Shown here in pieces: positions 23,701 through 37,867 of a DNA stretch of 64,000 bases (positions are counted from its first letter, which is position 1; every line of letters starts with the position of its first letter). The translations under genes were made by a program, and so were the position numbers. The DNA is taken from the NCBI RefSeq assembly GCF_002078875.1, contig NC_034410.1, positions 45,171,839 to 45,235,838 of the forward strand. The letters run 5' to 3'. Under the pieces are notes generated by a model. The model was not told the origin of the DNA and made no database searches. It saw only the letters and a program-made list of their open reading frames with translations. The DNA is from Numida meleagris. Lineage: Eukaryota > Chordata > Aves > Galliformes > Numididae.

Positions 23701-25865
23701 GTGTGTACTTCTCTAAAACTAGGTGGTTACAAGCATATTCTTTAAAAGAAAATGGTATGGTGGTGGTGGTGTTCTCAGTTGTGTGGTGTTTTCTTTTTTT
23801 TAGTATCTGTTGAGATCACTGTTTATCACTCTTTCTGCTGTGCTCACTTGTTTTGCACTTGATCAAAAACTTTAACAGTGGAAGGAGTCTGAGAAACTAT
23901 GCTTCTGTTAGTTGTTAACTATAATATCTAGTCAGGCTGCTGGTGGAGGTGGCAGAAAGGGGCATTCATGAAGTCAGAGCCCGGCTCCAGCCCCTTGGTC
24001 ACAATGTGGGCACTGAATTAAGTTCGAGCTGTAGCTGTGTGCCGAGGGCAGCCTTCTGCATCTCTGTCAACATAACCTCCTTAAACTTTCCTAACTAAAT
24101 TTCCAAAAGTCTTGTGAAAGCAGTGAAGGTGAGATTTGTTAGTGATATTGCTCAGAGTGAAACATTAGCTTCTTGAAAACTGCTTACTTAATAGCAAACT
24201 AGTTGCTTTTGAGGTAATCATGACTGTATTAGTACGAGGCTTGCCTGTACCTCTTGATCTTTTGCTTGTCTGAATGTCTGCAAGAGTGCTTCATTTAACA
24301 AACATATCAAGAGAAGAATAATTCAGTTCTCAGAAGTATAGTAAGTATTACACAGTAGATACTCAGGTGTAGCATGTGTCTGGAAGGAGAAGCCCAGTTT
24401 AGGTGCAGAAAGTAGTGGTGGAACTGTGCTAGCTATGGGAAGTGAAATACGGAAAGGAGGGGAAGCAGTTAAATGTGTGCACAAGCAAGTCCTGAGAAGA
24501 AATTAAGGCTTAGATTGCTGTCTCCTTTCCAAATTGTCAAGCCCCATCCTCAATCTCTGAGGGACATGTGGGTGTCTGATGTCACGCTGCTGAGGTGGTT
24601 TTTATCACTGAGTTGCATGGAATGTCTATCTCTAATGCTGACTAACCAAAGGACACGGACAGAAATTAACAAAACTGCAATTGTTTTCACAGTATTCAGT
24701 GTATTAGTAGTGTAGTATATGTAGTGTATTTTCCAACTATTTTCTCCTCAGAAAATCAAAACATTTTTCTGGGAAACTACTTACTTCCTTGAAAAATTTT
24801 GGCAGAAGATCATTGGAACACCTTGTTGGCCTTTGCTTGACTTCATGGCATTAAAGTCAAAAAGATTAGCTGTGAAAAACTGCAGTTTCCTTTCTTCCCA
24901 GTTTGAGCCAAGAGAGACTTCAAACAGTAGGAATCTTATGTGATCAAGGAATCATGGGGAAAAGTGCAAAAGCAGGGATGTCACAGATTTATGTCTTGGA
25001 AGAGAACTGAGTTGAGATCTGTGATTCAGATCAACTTTGGCTGCTTAAGTAGCTCTGTTAATTAGCATTAGATCCTGACATAGCTGTATTACTTGGTATG
25101 CATTAGTAGGAAACTGTAAAATAAGTTATTAAACCCAAAGGGCATTAAATGTCTCCTACCTTAGCTACTGAAAACAGTACAGCAGTAGGAATAGGGGGAG
25201 GCCATTCACGTTACTGCTTTCTCTTCCTCTGGAACTTCATGTCTTATTAAAAAGCTTCCCAGAAGGATTATTGGGCTGAAATTATATATTAAAAATGAAA
25301 ACACAGTAGTTATTCACTTGCCTACAAAAACAAATGGTTACCATAAAAGTATACTGTTTAGAGAAGTCAGTTATGCCTTAAAGAGGGAAGAAGAGAAATT
25401 TTTAGCAATGTTTTGGAGAATTAGCCTCTGAAATGCATTGTATAAAAGAGCAGCGATGTAGCTGGGGATATGTAAGTATTTTGGTGTCTGCCTTTGTGAA
25501 GATTTGGGACTGGTTGAATCAGCTTCCTTGTGAGGGCGGCAGTCCCATTATGTTTTTTCCAGGTTGGCTGGTGTAATTGTTTTTTCTCAGGTTATCACCA
25601 TGTTCAATCAAAAAGCTAATATGTGCATTATTGCTTTGCTAGTTTTTAAGCCCTTTTCTCATTATAGGTATCGATCTTGATTAAAAGCTGTTCTCCAAAT
25701 GTTTGGTTCCATTGACATGAAGTGATTCTTGCCTCTCCGTCTGCTACCACAGGGAAGGTAGCCTCATTCAGGTTAATTGCCAGTGCTTGATGCTAAATGC
25801 AAATGCCAGAGCACTGCTTGAGGTGAAAATTCAAAAATAAAAAAGAGCAGCTGTTAAAATGTCCT
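17715..25865. other. Non-coding stretch
   Basis: No gene is supported. Minor features are CCAAA repeats near 18514-18533, a short hairpin with 8-bp arms AGGATAAA/TTTATCCT at 21184-21204, and a TGG run near 23757-23771. Open frames are all under about 95 codons. Confidence 0.55.
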
Positions 25866-26420
25866 TTCCTTCTGTATTTACCAGAACAGGCGTGCTTTCC
25901 ATTGGCATCATAATATGCCAGAGAAAATGTCATGAATACTATTTTCAAGACAGATAATTTTCAGTTCTTTGTCAGTGAATGTGTATTGTCTCAGTCCTTC
26001 ACCAGGAGCTGGGGGAAGGGACAATAGCAGCAGACAGCAGTGGGTATAGAAGTAAACAACAATCAAAACACAATGAGCCAGTGCCAGAAGGAGGACTGAT
26101 GTGCAGGCATGTTGAGCGCGGACAAAACCAGAAGCACTGCAATTGTAATCTGAAATGTGTGGGTGGGCTCTCGTGTCGGTGATGGTGATGATTTGCACAG
26201 GCATAAATCTCCAGACAGGATTTGCAAGAACACGGTAGCCTTTCACAACAGATAACCAGTTCAAAAATACTTAGAGACGGGCCTTTGTAAATGTTCTCTG
26301 TGCGACGCTCTGTCTAGTTAGGGCCTTAACAATGATGCTGTTTTATTGCAACTTTCTTAACAGTGATGAAAGAAAACTTGTACCAGGCTCAGATGTCCTG
26401 AAATCTAACTGCTCACTACA
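25866..26420. other. Possible conserved non-coding element
   Basis: The sequence is balanced in composition, lacks simple repeats and transposon signatures, and contains AATAAT, TGTAAAT, GATAA and several CAGCAG/GGTGATG words typical of enhancers. A 118-codon minus-strand frame (25908-26264) overlaps it but resembles no family. The call rests on texture only and needs alignment to other genomes. Confidence 0.2.
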
Positions 26421-29400
26421 ACCTACAGTTTTACAGGCAAAAGAAAAAGGCAGGGTAATTGAAACTGATTCCCTGTGTAGTTCAAGCTGTGAGAATTCCT
26501 GTGCAGCATCTGAATTTGATACTGGGGGGACTTTTTAAAACTAGCAGTGGTGTGTGGGTTAAAAATTCCCGGAATTGTTCGATTTAAGATTGGTTGTAAA
26601 CAGTAGTAAACTGCCCCAGTGGCAAATGTACTTTACTTAGCATTTGGGCTTTATTCCTTATCTGAACTGGTTTTGTTTCTGTTTCTGGCTCTTAGATCTT
26701 CCTATATACTTGTCTGTCAGGCAGAGATCCTTCCACTACAGATTTTTGTTTTGTCCCATATTTAGTCAGGCGTTATCCTTAAGTTACTCTTCTCTGTGAC
26801 GTGGACTGACTTTTAGTAGAAGGTGAAACGTAAACTTTTAATCATTTTTCTGACTCTTTTCTGATTTTTTCCACAGCATATTTTAGGTCCAAAATAAAGC
26901 CTGGAGTCTTTTGTGGCAAAATAAATTCTGTTATGAACTCAGTCTCAAAACAGCCCTAAATGAAATGTTTTGGTTTGGCTGTCTATCTGGAAGATCTCTC
27001 TTGTCAATATTTTCTCTCAGCAGGTAAAAACAAGGAAAAATGGAAACTTAATCTTGGAGGCTGAATGCCTTGGTGCTCTGTGCTCTGTTGGTGTTAATGT
27101 GTATCTGCCCTCAAGCCAGATGTAGTCACACAGCTACCTGCCTGGAAGGCTCCTGCAAAATTGAATTTGGCAACAACTTCCCCAACAAGTGGACAGGAAC
27201 TTCATTGCTTAGTTTTCCTGATGGGTTTTTCTTTTATTAAATTGGATATGTAATGATAAATTGATTATTTTCTGTTTGAGAAGTGGGAGGGGAGTGGAGA
27301 AAATGACTCCAGGATCTGGGGATCCCTAAAGGAGCTGTTTTGGATTGTGTATCTTTCTTTCCAGGGACTGAATTTCTTCCTGCAGCATGAGAACATGAGT
27401 TTAGGCCTAATTAACACAGCATCAGAGAAAGCTTGAGTCCTAGAGATTGTTGTGAGAGAATTCCTCTTCTCTCTCATCAAAGATTTAAGCTTTGATGCTG
27501 CTGCTCAAACTGAACAGCACCTTGTCCCAGAAGAATTCTTTGCCCTCTTGAGAGATTGTTCAAAGTATAGACACTTGCCAATGTGAATGAAGAGTTTCAG
27601 GTCTTTCAGATGCTGTTTTAGAAAAACATTCCAGATCCATTAAAAGGAAGCAAGAACTCTGTTCTTTGTTGATTACTTTGTCTCATGATCTCAAAAGTTA
27701 TTGGAGCAAGGGTTATCTCTTACAGTGCCAGGCATCCAACTACTTAGCTGGCTCTCATGTTATCTGGAATAGACAAGTCAGTACAGAAATCTGGAATAAT
27801 ACTCTTTTTTTTTTTTTTTTTTGTAAACATATAGAGGCCTTATTGCAATGTAGCTTATACCTTGAAATGCAGTGGTCAAAACGTAAGTTGCAAATGCACA
27901 AATTCATGTATCTGCCATTGTTTGTTCTTTGTCTGAGAAGTGGGCAAAGCACACCTCAAAAATGCTTGAGCTGTTTACCTTCTCTTAAAAAAATAAAGCT
28001 AAAAATAAGGTAAATTAATGCTGTCTTTTTTTCTATTCAAACATATTCTAAACTAAGCTGTTACCTTCATTTTCCTTTGTTCAAGTAAATAGAGCCGCAT
28101 CTGTAGTAATAAGTTGGGAAGATAATCAAGTCACTCTTTTCTTCCAGAATTTTTTTATTTTTTAGAAAGTCTCATGTATTAATGAAGCAGATGCTCACTA
28201 TTGAGCTTAAGCAATCTCCTTTTAGAAGCCAAAATAGTTTATGTTTGCTTGAATGACATGAATATTTTGGTTAAGTTAGAAAGCAAAGGAATTGAGGTAT
28301 GCTTGAACACAAATATTGATATGTCAGTGCACTTAAAATCTCATGCTTTGAAAAATCAAACTATTCCTTCGAACACATTACATGGTGCTTGAATATTTAT
28401 CGAGCATACCTGAATTTTATTAAGGGAAAAATTTAATGAGATGGAATGGGCTTTTAAGGATACATCAGCTTCTTCAAGGTATTGCTCCTTAAATCTCATT
28501 TGTTTATCTTCTCATTTGAAGTGCTACATGATAAATTAACTGGTGATGATACAATATTTGATGTTGTGCACTTCTATTTCTATGACTTTAGCAAAATCTC
28601 TATTTTTATTAGGAGATATTTTTCCTTTAATGACTTTCTTGATGTGTTTGGGTTTCAAATAATCTGTTTTCATTTTGCCTAGTTGTATGGCGTTATTCTA
28701 GTTCTTCTGAATGACATGATTGTTATTAAGTAATGAATATAATTATGTTCAAATAAGTAATTTTAAAGGAAGTTTTTTCAAAACAGAATCCAAAAAAGAA
28801 TAAAGTAAGAATAAAGGAAACTGGATTTCCTGTATCTTGCTTCCTCTGTGGAGCATCTGAGGAATAAGAAAGTCACCAGTTGTCAGTCAACACCAGTGAA
28901 ACTCTTTCCCATTTGATTCAGCTTTAGATTAATTGAAACAGGCAATATTGATTGTTGCCACTGAAAAGAACAGGAAGTTCATTTGTATGGCTTTCCAAGT
29001 TGAATAACTTGGAAAGTGAGTCCAACTCTTATGCAGGCGTGCTTTTTGTTTAATATTTGCTCTTGAAGGAAAATATCCTATTGGCATTTGGAAGGAGATG
29101 CTCATTTCAAAGTCGAACGTGCTATGTGTGATCTAATGTACGGCAGTTCACTGAGGCTTTAGAATCCACTGGTGGTTATTGGATGCCATCTTGAAATATC
29201 ATGTTTCTGGGATAGCAGTTTCTTCTTAATTCAGACATTTATTTATTGCCTACAGAAACCCAGCTCTTTCTACCTCTGCTAGTATTAATCGCTTCCTACT
29301 CTGTCACTTGTTGCCTGCCAAAAAATTTCAGGGTCAGAAATTATCAAAAACTTGTTTCTGGATGTTGCTTGATAGCTGGGACAACAAAGCCCATAGCATT

Positions 29401-32400
29401 AGTGCAGGTCAGTAAATTGCTCTTGAAAACCTGGGAGCTTTACTCAACAATATCTTTCGTTTAATTTGGCTCAGTGAATAGTTCTTCCATTCCTGGATCA
29501 AGCCTGGATCTTGCATAAGGTATTCAGACAGCTCCCTCAGTCAGGTCCAGCTTATGATGCTTTTGACTAATTGCATTTAGCATTTGAGTCTAAATGAATT
29601 AAAAAGAAAAGTCTGAATAGGATTTTCAGTCTTTATTGAAATAAGGTGAAAGTAAACATAGGCACTGCAGGAACCTCAGCCATTTTGACAAGCAACTGTA
29701 CCTGCAAAGTTGATCCACGTTAGGGAAATTAAAGTGGGAAGATTTTCTTCCACCTACTGCAAGCCTCTCCAGAGAAGTAATGTCTTATAGCAGGGCAGTA
29801 GTTTTGTGCTCAGGTGCTGGAGAAGAGATGCTGTAAACCTGTGTCACGGTGCCACCTGGTGACTCCCACCGGAACAGGAGGTTGAGGCAACTATGACAGC
29901 CTCGCGTGTGCCATTAGTCGGCTAATTCATTCCACCAATTTGCCACCAAATTCTTCCTCTGGTTCCTGCAGCAATGAAGGAGTGGGAGAAATGACTCAAT
30001 GCCACAGAAGTAACTTCTGATATTTCATGTTTAACTCTGGATGTTGTGATCCACAAGCACACTGAACACTTACAGTTACCTAAAGGAATGGGCATTTCTG
30101 TCTGTAAGCACAGCCAGAAGCATTACTATGTCCATGCAGTAGCTTTTGTGCCAAATGGATAGCAAATATGAATTATTTATAGTTCATATTGTAGCTGCTC
30201 TGCACTGTCAGCCTGTGCAGGACAATGATGTCTTGAAAGCTCAGAACTACCTTCTGGATGTATGCAGGGGGATCCTGAGGGTTTGCCAGTTGTCCCCTTA
30301 CAAGGAAGAAGTTTGTATTTCTAATAATGTTGTTCTTATGCTTGCTAGGTATATTTCTACTTTGATTATGATCAGACTTTTATCATGTTTATCTTCATGG
30401 TGGAATATTGTAGGAGTCAGCACAATTGGTTTTACAGCATCGCTTTGGATGTCAAGTGATGTTTGACACTGGGTAGCTGGTATAGACAGCCATGTAACTT
30501 TCTATTGCAGACCAGAGTTGAAGAAGTTGGCGTGAGGACTTGGAGTCTACTGATTCCCTGGGATGGGGAGGGCTGGGTCACTATGCTTCTCAAGCTGCTT
30601 GCACGCCTAATATGATAACTTCACTTAAATTTAGAAGGATATTTTTTGGAAATATAGGTGATTTTTTTTTTAAAAGACAGGATGAATAGTGAAAAACACT
30701 TGGAGGCGGAGTCCATGGTCTAGCTCTAAGCTACTAAAAAATGTTTTCCTACTGTGAATTGTTCTTTACTCTCTTTCAAGTAGATAATTATTTTATGTAA
30801 CTTCATTTTTAGTTTTACATCTGGGTTGAATAATTAAAAAAAAACAACAACCAAACATGTTGATTGTCAGCCAGAGTTGCAGTCCTATCCTCCTAACCCA
30901 TCCTGGTGTAGGGGAAGTGAGAATACATTCCCTTCTCCCTTTCCCCATGGTGATGTCTAATGTTGCTACATCCTTAACTGCCATAGACAAGTGCGTATCA
31001 AGGATCCAAACATCTTTCATATTTTAAAAGCTCCACCTGTCCTGAGAGCATGCTTTGCCTAGAGTGGGTCAAGGTCTTTGACATCTCCTCTGAGACAATA
31101 GCTCTTAAGTCACGACAGTGTTCTTGGACACTTGGACAACACTGAAGTGAAAGCTCATATTAATGGAGAATGGACACTTCATATCTAAATGCTCAGAAGT
31201 CAGGAGAGAAAGTTAATGATCTCAGTGTAACATTCACCTACTTAGAATTTTTCTAGGTTGCTGGGAAGACAGTTACTTTATGAAGGAAAGCACAAGATGT
31301 GCCAAACAGTTAATGTGAAACCTTAATGAGTTAATGATATCTTAATGTTTTTTATTTCCCTATTGTGTCACTAAAGCTTCTCACCTTTAAAGGTGATTTC
31401 AAGGTTGGTTTGTTTTTTTTTTTTAATTCTCTTTTGTTGTTGTTGTTTCTGCTTTGTACACATTACCAAAGAATCTACCCACTGATATGCGGGTGCTTCC
31501 TGCCTTGAAAATCTGGTTGGAATGAGGAGATGATGTTTGTATTTGGCTGGTATCTGAGGGCAGCAAATGTTCTTAAAAACACAAAAGTCAGGCTTTTCAT
31601 TAAAAAAAAAATAAAATCTCGTTTCCCAAACAAAGCATCAGTCCTCTTCCTACTTTCCAAAGCATTTTTCATCATTGGTATCTGTTACTATTACTTCACT
31701 ATTAGCAAGCTGTCAGTTAATAGGAGCCTTCTCTCCCCTTCCCCTCTCTAGTAGGTTTGGAAATATCTTCAAGATAAGAAGGACTGAAAATAATTCCACG
31801 ATAGAAAACAGACAAGCAGTATTCTCCTTCACTGTTTGAAGCTGCGTATTTGCATCCTTTCTAGGGAAAACTGTATCACTGCTCTTGTGAAGGACTGTTT
31901 TGCTGCAAACCCCTCTCCTTGCTCTTGAGATAGTGTCGATTAAGTGACTCATGTCACAGCTCTTGATTGAGAGAGATCTGCATTGGTGATTACGTGTTAG
32001 GAGTCTGCTCCTAATCCATTTAAATAACTTGTAAATTACTTGCCTTCATTTTGTCTTTGCTTTCACTATTGTGTGGCACCTTCTTCTTTGCATCTCAGGG
32101 TGAGCTATTTCCTCATTCCTAAAGAATTGACTCACATAATCCCACAAAGTATAAGGAAAACACATACTTAGAGAAGTTTCAGCTATTACTTATGTTACGA
32201 TGATGTGTTTGGATTCCATTGGACAGCTCATCTACTAAGCTGGCAAAAATTCTTAGATTATCTTCACTTGAATTATCATGCAATTGTATTGGATCTTGAG
32301 GACAGCTGTTTTCAGGAATTACAAGACTATTTTGATCTTCAGCAGTGGTTCTCTCATCAGGTATTTTCTGGTCCCTACACAGTGTCTGGATTTGTTGTTG

Positions 32401-33529
32401 GTCTGCACAAATATTTTTAGTGTTCTCTAGACATTAAACTTTTTGGAGATGAAACCAGTTGCAGGAGTGGTTAGGCAGTCCAGCAGAGATGATGCAGTGG
32501 GTGGGGACTACTAAAGAAAGGGGAGCAGTTCCTTTTCCACTCTGTGGATCCTGCTGTGGTGGTCTTACATGCTTCTTGCATCAGCTCTGGTGCTTTTCTG
32601 ATCCTGAAATAAACTAACAGCTCACTGGCTAAGAAGAAAGCCAGTCGTTGCATTGATTGCGTTGGTTTCCTGCTGGATTAATGAGGTGAATACTTTCACC
32701 ATACAGTTAGAAAAACATTAGAACTGTGAATTATTGGACAGTAGAAAAAGTAGTAGAGGAATCCTCCTGTTATCCCATGAACCTAATCACTATTAGAAAT
32801 AATGCTCCTTCCACATTTCTTCCATTTCCAAGCTTGTAAGTAATTCAGCTAATGGCTTCTCTTCTATGGATAATATTAAGGTACTTAGCATTTTTTACAG
32901 TGAATCTTCTATTTCTTGGTATCTGTAAAATAATATTTTTGCAGCCTGTTACTATCTAATCATAGGCAAGGTTTTACTTTCTCCTTTATGAGCTACATTC
33001 CTTACTTTGGATAATTGCTTGTTCCTGTTATTAGCTGACTAATAGATGACCGTAACATTGATTTTAATAGTTCATTTTGCTCACAGTGGGCCATGGGAGA
33101 CTAGAAAGACTAAAATCTTTGAGCACAGAAGAGAAAAATATAAGTCATTTTAATTGTATTGGGTGAGAACCACAAAGTATAGAACAAAATCAATCTCAGC
33201 ATCATCAGGTAGTTGCTGTTTTCTTTATGCAGTTTAAACTTTCTTCATAAAGTTTTCTGCATTAAGGTTAAAATTTTGTTTTGATACTTTTGATGCCTTT
33301 GTTCTGAACTTACACTAAGGCAAAAAATCCTAGTTCCCCAAAGGGAAATTTAAACCAACCTAACAGCATCTGAATCAGCAAAACTTTTTGGTTTCCTGTT
33401 TGCTTTTTTCTTCTTACATGTTGTTATAATGGAGTTGATTCAAAAGGAAACAATTCTGAAACTTTTAGAACAATTTATTATATTGGTATATTGTTACTGC
33501 TGATTCTGGCAGCCCTCTGACCTCTGTGA
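26421..33529. other. Non-coding stretch
   Basis: AT-rich DNA with T runs at 27805-27822, 30662-30671 and 31410-31422. The open frame at 30146-30466 (106 codons) is the longest here and has no recognised motif. No transposon was recognised. Confidence 0.55.
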
Positions 33530-33760
33530 CAGGAATATTTTCCCCATTTGTAGTGTCATTCGGGGCAACTGTGCGTGCATGAGAATTATCAGGACTTGGC
33601 TTACCTCAACTAGAAAGGAGCTTGGAGCTGATAAGCAGTAATACAATTGTTAATGCAAGAGCGTTCATGAGCAGATGCAGCCTCTGCAGGAATGGGCAGG
33701 CTGGCCAGCCCTAATCACATCAGCTGGCACTGGGGTGGGATGTCTTGTCTGTCATACCTC
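33530..33760. other. Possible conserved non-coding element
   Basis: The segment is free of repeats and rich in transcription-factor-like words: GATAAG near 33630, ACAATTGTTAAT near 33643, CAGATG near 33673 and CAGCTG near 33720. It is a candidate regulatory element by texture only. Confidence 0.18.
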
Positions 33761-36129
33761 CATCCCCCCACTAAGTACTGGCCAGCAGCATCCCTGGGGC
33801 ATGTGGAGAAGTCTGCTACTGTTTAATAGTATTGTTGATTTTATCCAAATTTAGCAACGGTTGTAGCATATAAATACTTGAGATCTCTTCTCCAGTCTTA
33901 TTCAGGTAGATTCTGACTTGGTTAATCCGTGGAAAAAACACAGCTTTTTTTTCAGTTTTGAATTGTTTTAGTATTAAAAAGAAGATCATATATTGATGCT
34001 ACCTTGATTTCTATTGATGAGTGTACTTGTTAATGTTGTAGATTTTAAAGAAACTTCCATATTTAAAGGCTAAAAGGTTAACAACCGAACCCAGATTGTC
34101 TCCAGTGAATCAAGCTCAATTTTCTTGAGCTTATTGAAAGCAATCTGCTCCAAAGAAACTAATTAGAGCGAATACAGAATGTCTGGGCTGTGCAGTCTAT
34201 GCAGTCTCAAAGATTTTGTTCGTTTATTTCCTGTTATTTTGTAGAATCAGGTAGTTGTCTGTCTCTTTCTCTTTTGGTAGTGGTGATGTGGAAAGCAAAA
34301 TACACTCCTCTGAAATACCAAATTGGGCCTGGTGTACTACAAGAGGGATGCTCTGATACTGCTAGCTGGATAACTATGCTAACAAAAATGATACTGTCAG
34401 ATTCATCAGCTGTCTGTAGTTGAACTGATGGCTGCTGGCTGGCTCAGATGATTCAGAGGGTGCAAAAACCACATTTAATAATTACTTAAGGACACTTAAT
34501 TGAGGCTTGTAATGTTAAGTAATTAAGTATACTTTCCATTTTATTATTATTATTTTTATTTAGTCACGTTCCTTACTCTGGTGTATTGTTTGTTTTGAAC
34601 TTGAGAGTGGTGATCAAGCTGTTCTTGTCATGTTTTGCTCCATGCAGGAGGGAAGTGTTACTTCGTTACATAGAAGACAACAGCATCACTTCAGATCTGG
34701 ATGTAGATGGCCTTGGAGTTGCTAACAGTTGAATCAAAAGGTCTGATTTCTATACTCCTGGGATATGTGGGATGTGGATTTGCAGGATTAAGTTTTGACA
34801 GCAGTGTTTGAACAATTATTTGTTTAAGTCCCAAAAGTCTTATTTTGTGGCAATAATGATAGAGCATGTAACAATTTTGAACTTGCTTGATATCCCTTAG
34901 GCAATTGGTCTTTTTATCTATGTGAAGGTCTTTTCTTCCTAGAACTCTAGGCATCCTGAAAATGTATCAAATTACTCTCTTTTTTGAAAGTGGGGCCTTT
35001 TATATCTAATTTAAATAACTTGGTAGATCTCTGATAGCCTTTGCAGGGCATGATAGTTTCTAGTGCAGTTTGGAATAGTTCTTTATATGTTAAGCAGCTG
35101 TGTTTTAACCAACAAAACAAACAGAGGGGTGCAGAGCATTTTGTAGTGGGGGATCTGGTGGTGGATCAGATCTGATATGGTCCTCATTTGAATCTGAGCC
35201 CTTTGAAGAAACATCAGAAGCCCTTTTACTTCTGTAAAGCTGTTGCTTTCCTGCAGAGCATCTACCAATCACTCCTCATACTGTTTGTTGGCCTGATACC
35301 TGAGAAGTCCCTGGTTCTATAAAGACGATTAGGAAAGTTGGCAATACTTGTCTTTACTGGGTAGAAAGTGCCTGTATATTCTGATAATGGGCTGGTGGCA
35401 CATTCCCCATAGATAAGGAAGTGACTGTTGAACTTCTTAACTGTTCCAGAAGCATTCCTAAATTATTCTCCACTTTCAGAACTATGTTTTAAGAGAATCG
35501 AATTTTGCTTTTATGTCCCAAAATGTTACAGCTAAAAATAGATGCTGAGAAGCAGGGTTTTATTGTTTGTTTCCTTAAAAAAAAAAAAAAAAAAGAGAGA
35601 GAGAGAAAAGGGCAGCATAAAATACCAAGGAGGTGGAGAAGAGATACTTCCTACAGCTTGATTTGCCTTTTCTTTGTGTAAGATGGGTGAATGTGAAAAT
35701 CAGAGTAATTAATCAATGTGAACTTTCCAGATTTATCATTGTTAAAGTGCACCTGTGCCAAGCAACATTGTGCTGATTCTGGAAAAAAACTTGCAGCATA
35801 TTCATTAACCACCTCTGGTTTTTGTGCTTCATTTGCAGAGAACGGGCCAGAGAGAGGCAGGATTTTGGTTCATGCTGAGGTAGTGTGGTGCAAAGCAAGC
35901 AGAAGGACTTCAGCTGAAGGTATTAACTGCACTCTTTTTTTTTTCCCTTTTCTCCTCTTTGTTCCTTAATTTTTTAATGAAAAAGACACTATTCTTGAGC
36001 ACTGGTCACTTACACAGTTCTATGTACTACATTCTTTCTCTAAATGTGGTTTCAAACAAGTTTGGTAAGTGGTAGCTTCTACCTAACCAGGAATGCTTTT
36101 AGTGGAAGGTGGCTGGGAGTCCATCTTCC
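33761..36129. other. Non-coding stretch
   Basis: Contains an 11-bp inverted repeat around TAATTACTTAA at 34479-34525, a poly-A/GA run at 35577-35608 and no supported gene. Confidence 0.5.
35577..35608. repeat. Poly(A) followed by GA repeat
   Basis: A run of about 18 A is followed by six GA dinucleotides and AAAAG. It is a simple low-complexity tract. Confidence 0.9.
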
Positions 36130-36139
36130 TTTTTTTTTT

Positions 36140-36172
<33 letters not shown>
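36130..36172. repeat. T15 run joined to a (GT)14 microsatellite
   Basis: The T run spans 36130-36144 and the GT dinucleotides 36145-36172. This is a typical polymorphic microsatellite, and alternating purine-pyrimidine DNA of this kind can adopt Z-form. The frames overlapping it are artefacts. Confidence 0.95.
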
Positions 36173-36175
<3 letters not shown>

Positions 36176-37867
36176 GGAGAAGCAGCACCACCTGGAAGGA
36201 GGGGGAGATCTTGAAATGTATGGGCAAGTGTGGAGCTGGTGTCCTCCTCCTAGGCCTTGTGTTGGCAGAGTCCCTCCTGTGTAGTGGGGACCAGAGCCTG
36301 CTGATAAGGTTCACTTGTGTGCAGTGTGCCTGTGTCCTGGCTTTGCTTGCTTGCTGGCTTGTGAATACAGCTGTCAGAGCTATTTAGATATTAACCTTGC
36401 TGAAACATGTGTGGACATCAAGAGTTTTTTGTTGGAACTTATTTTTAAAGCACAATTTTATCCCTTTTAATAAGGAGTGAGGAAGTAAATGGAATCTGAA
36501 ACTTCCAAAGGAAAAACTGGTGAACTTATAATTTTAAAAAAAGAGTATTTCAATTTAAATATTTCACATGTCTATTGCTATGAGTATAGGAAATTTTATT
36601 TTATTTTACATGCTCTTTTGTCAAACCATTTAATAGAAAAAATTAAGTACTAATTGGAAATTACCCTAGAGGACTTTGAAAATAATGGATTATCCATATA
36701 CTGGCATCAATAATAGTAATATATAATTATACAGTACTACTTATTTGTCATGAAATAATGAAGATCTCTACAAAATGTAGAATAAATAATTGGCAGTTGT
36801 GATGTAGTACTTCTGGAAGTTCAGCACAGTTTTCTGTTCAGAACTGCAATTTCATGTATTCCCAGGGGTGAAAACTTTGGGGTTTTATTCTATTTTTTTA
36901 ATTCAGAATTTTGATCAGCTTTCATACTCCAATGGTTATTATGGCTTTCTCTAGAGCAGGAAATCTATCTGTAATGTGAGTGTTCTAATGTTCGAGATAT
37001 CAGAGTTCTTGCTAGATAATGCAAACAAGGATTTAAAGGAGCTCTTATTCCATCTGTATACATGAGTGCCAAGCAACGCTGAAATTCTCAAACTGTATGG
37101 TAGGTTGTTCATTCATCTTTTGTCTTCTGAGTGTAGTCTGACTAAGATATTTTTCACAGCTGTGTTTAAAAATAGGAGAGAGATACTGGTGTGTGACTGG
37201 CTAAGATAGTCTAGGTACTGGAGTGGAGTGTGAAAAATAAGATAATGATAAGGACTTATTAAATCCTGAAGACGATCAAGTCAAACCACAGTCTGTCTCT
37301 CTTACACATTCCATGCTCTTCAGCTGTCCTCCTTCTACATTGTTTGTAGAGAAGTGTTGTACCCAGTTCACCTAGCTTCTATTTTGTGGATGGCTTTTGA
37401 CTACAAGCATCTACAATGCCAGCAGCTCTGTATGCTTAACCAAGTAAAATGTCTTGAATGCTCAACGTGCGTATGCGTGACTGACTGTCACTAGTCAGCT
37501 GTAATGACACACTGTCAAATAAAAGGAACGTTCATAGAGCTTAAAAATATCCCACTCTCCATGCCCAAGTACCTCCACTCCAACCTTTAGCCAAAACTAT
37601 CAAAAAACAGTGTAATGAGGACAATTATGAACATTTTACATATGAATTGGTAACAAGTAACTGATCTCAAATGCTGATAATGTTGAATGGCATTACAGAC
37701 CTAATTTATGAAGTGTTACTTGCGTTAAAATGAATGTACTGAGTGGAATTGATGAATATTAGAAAGCTCAGACAAATCTGAAAGACCCCATGGTGATAGT
37801 ACTGTTCAAATGATTTCACTTATCTTGATGTCCACGATGTGTCCATCATACTCCCCCGCCACTCTAC
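36173..37867. other. Non-coding stretch
   Basis: AT-rich, especially 36540-36800. No coding signal and no transposon recognised. Confidence 0.55.

Noticed and set aside
36093..36387. Open frames encoding VCVCVC or HTHTHT
   Set aside because: They are translations of the GT microsatellite.
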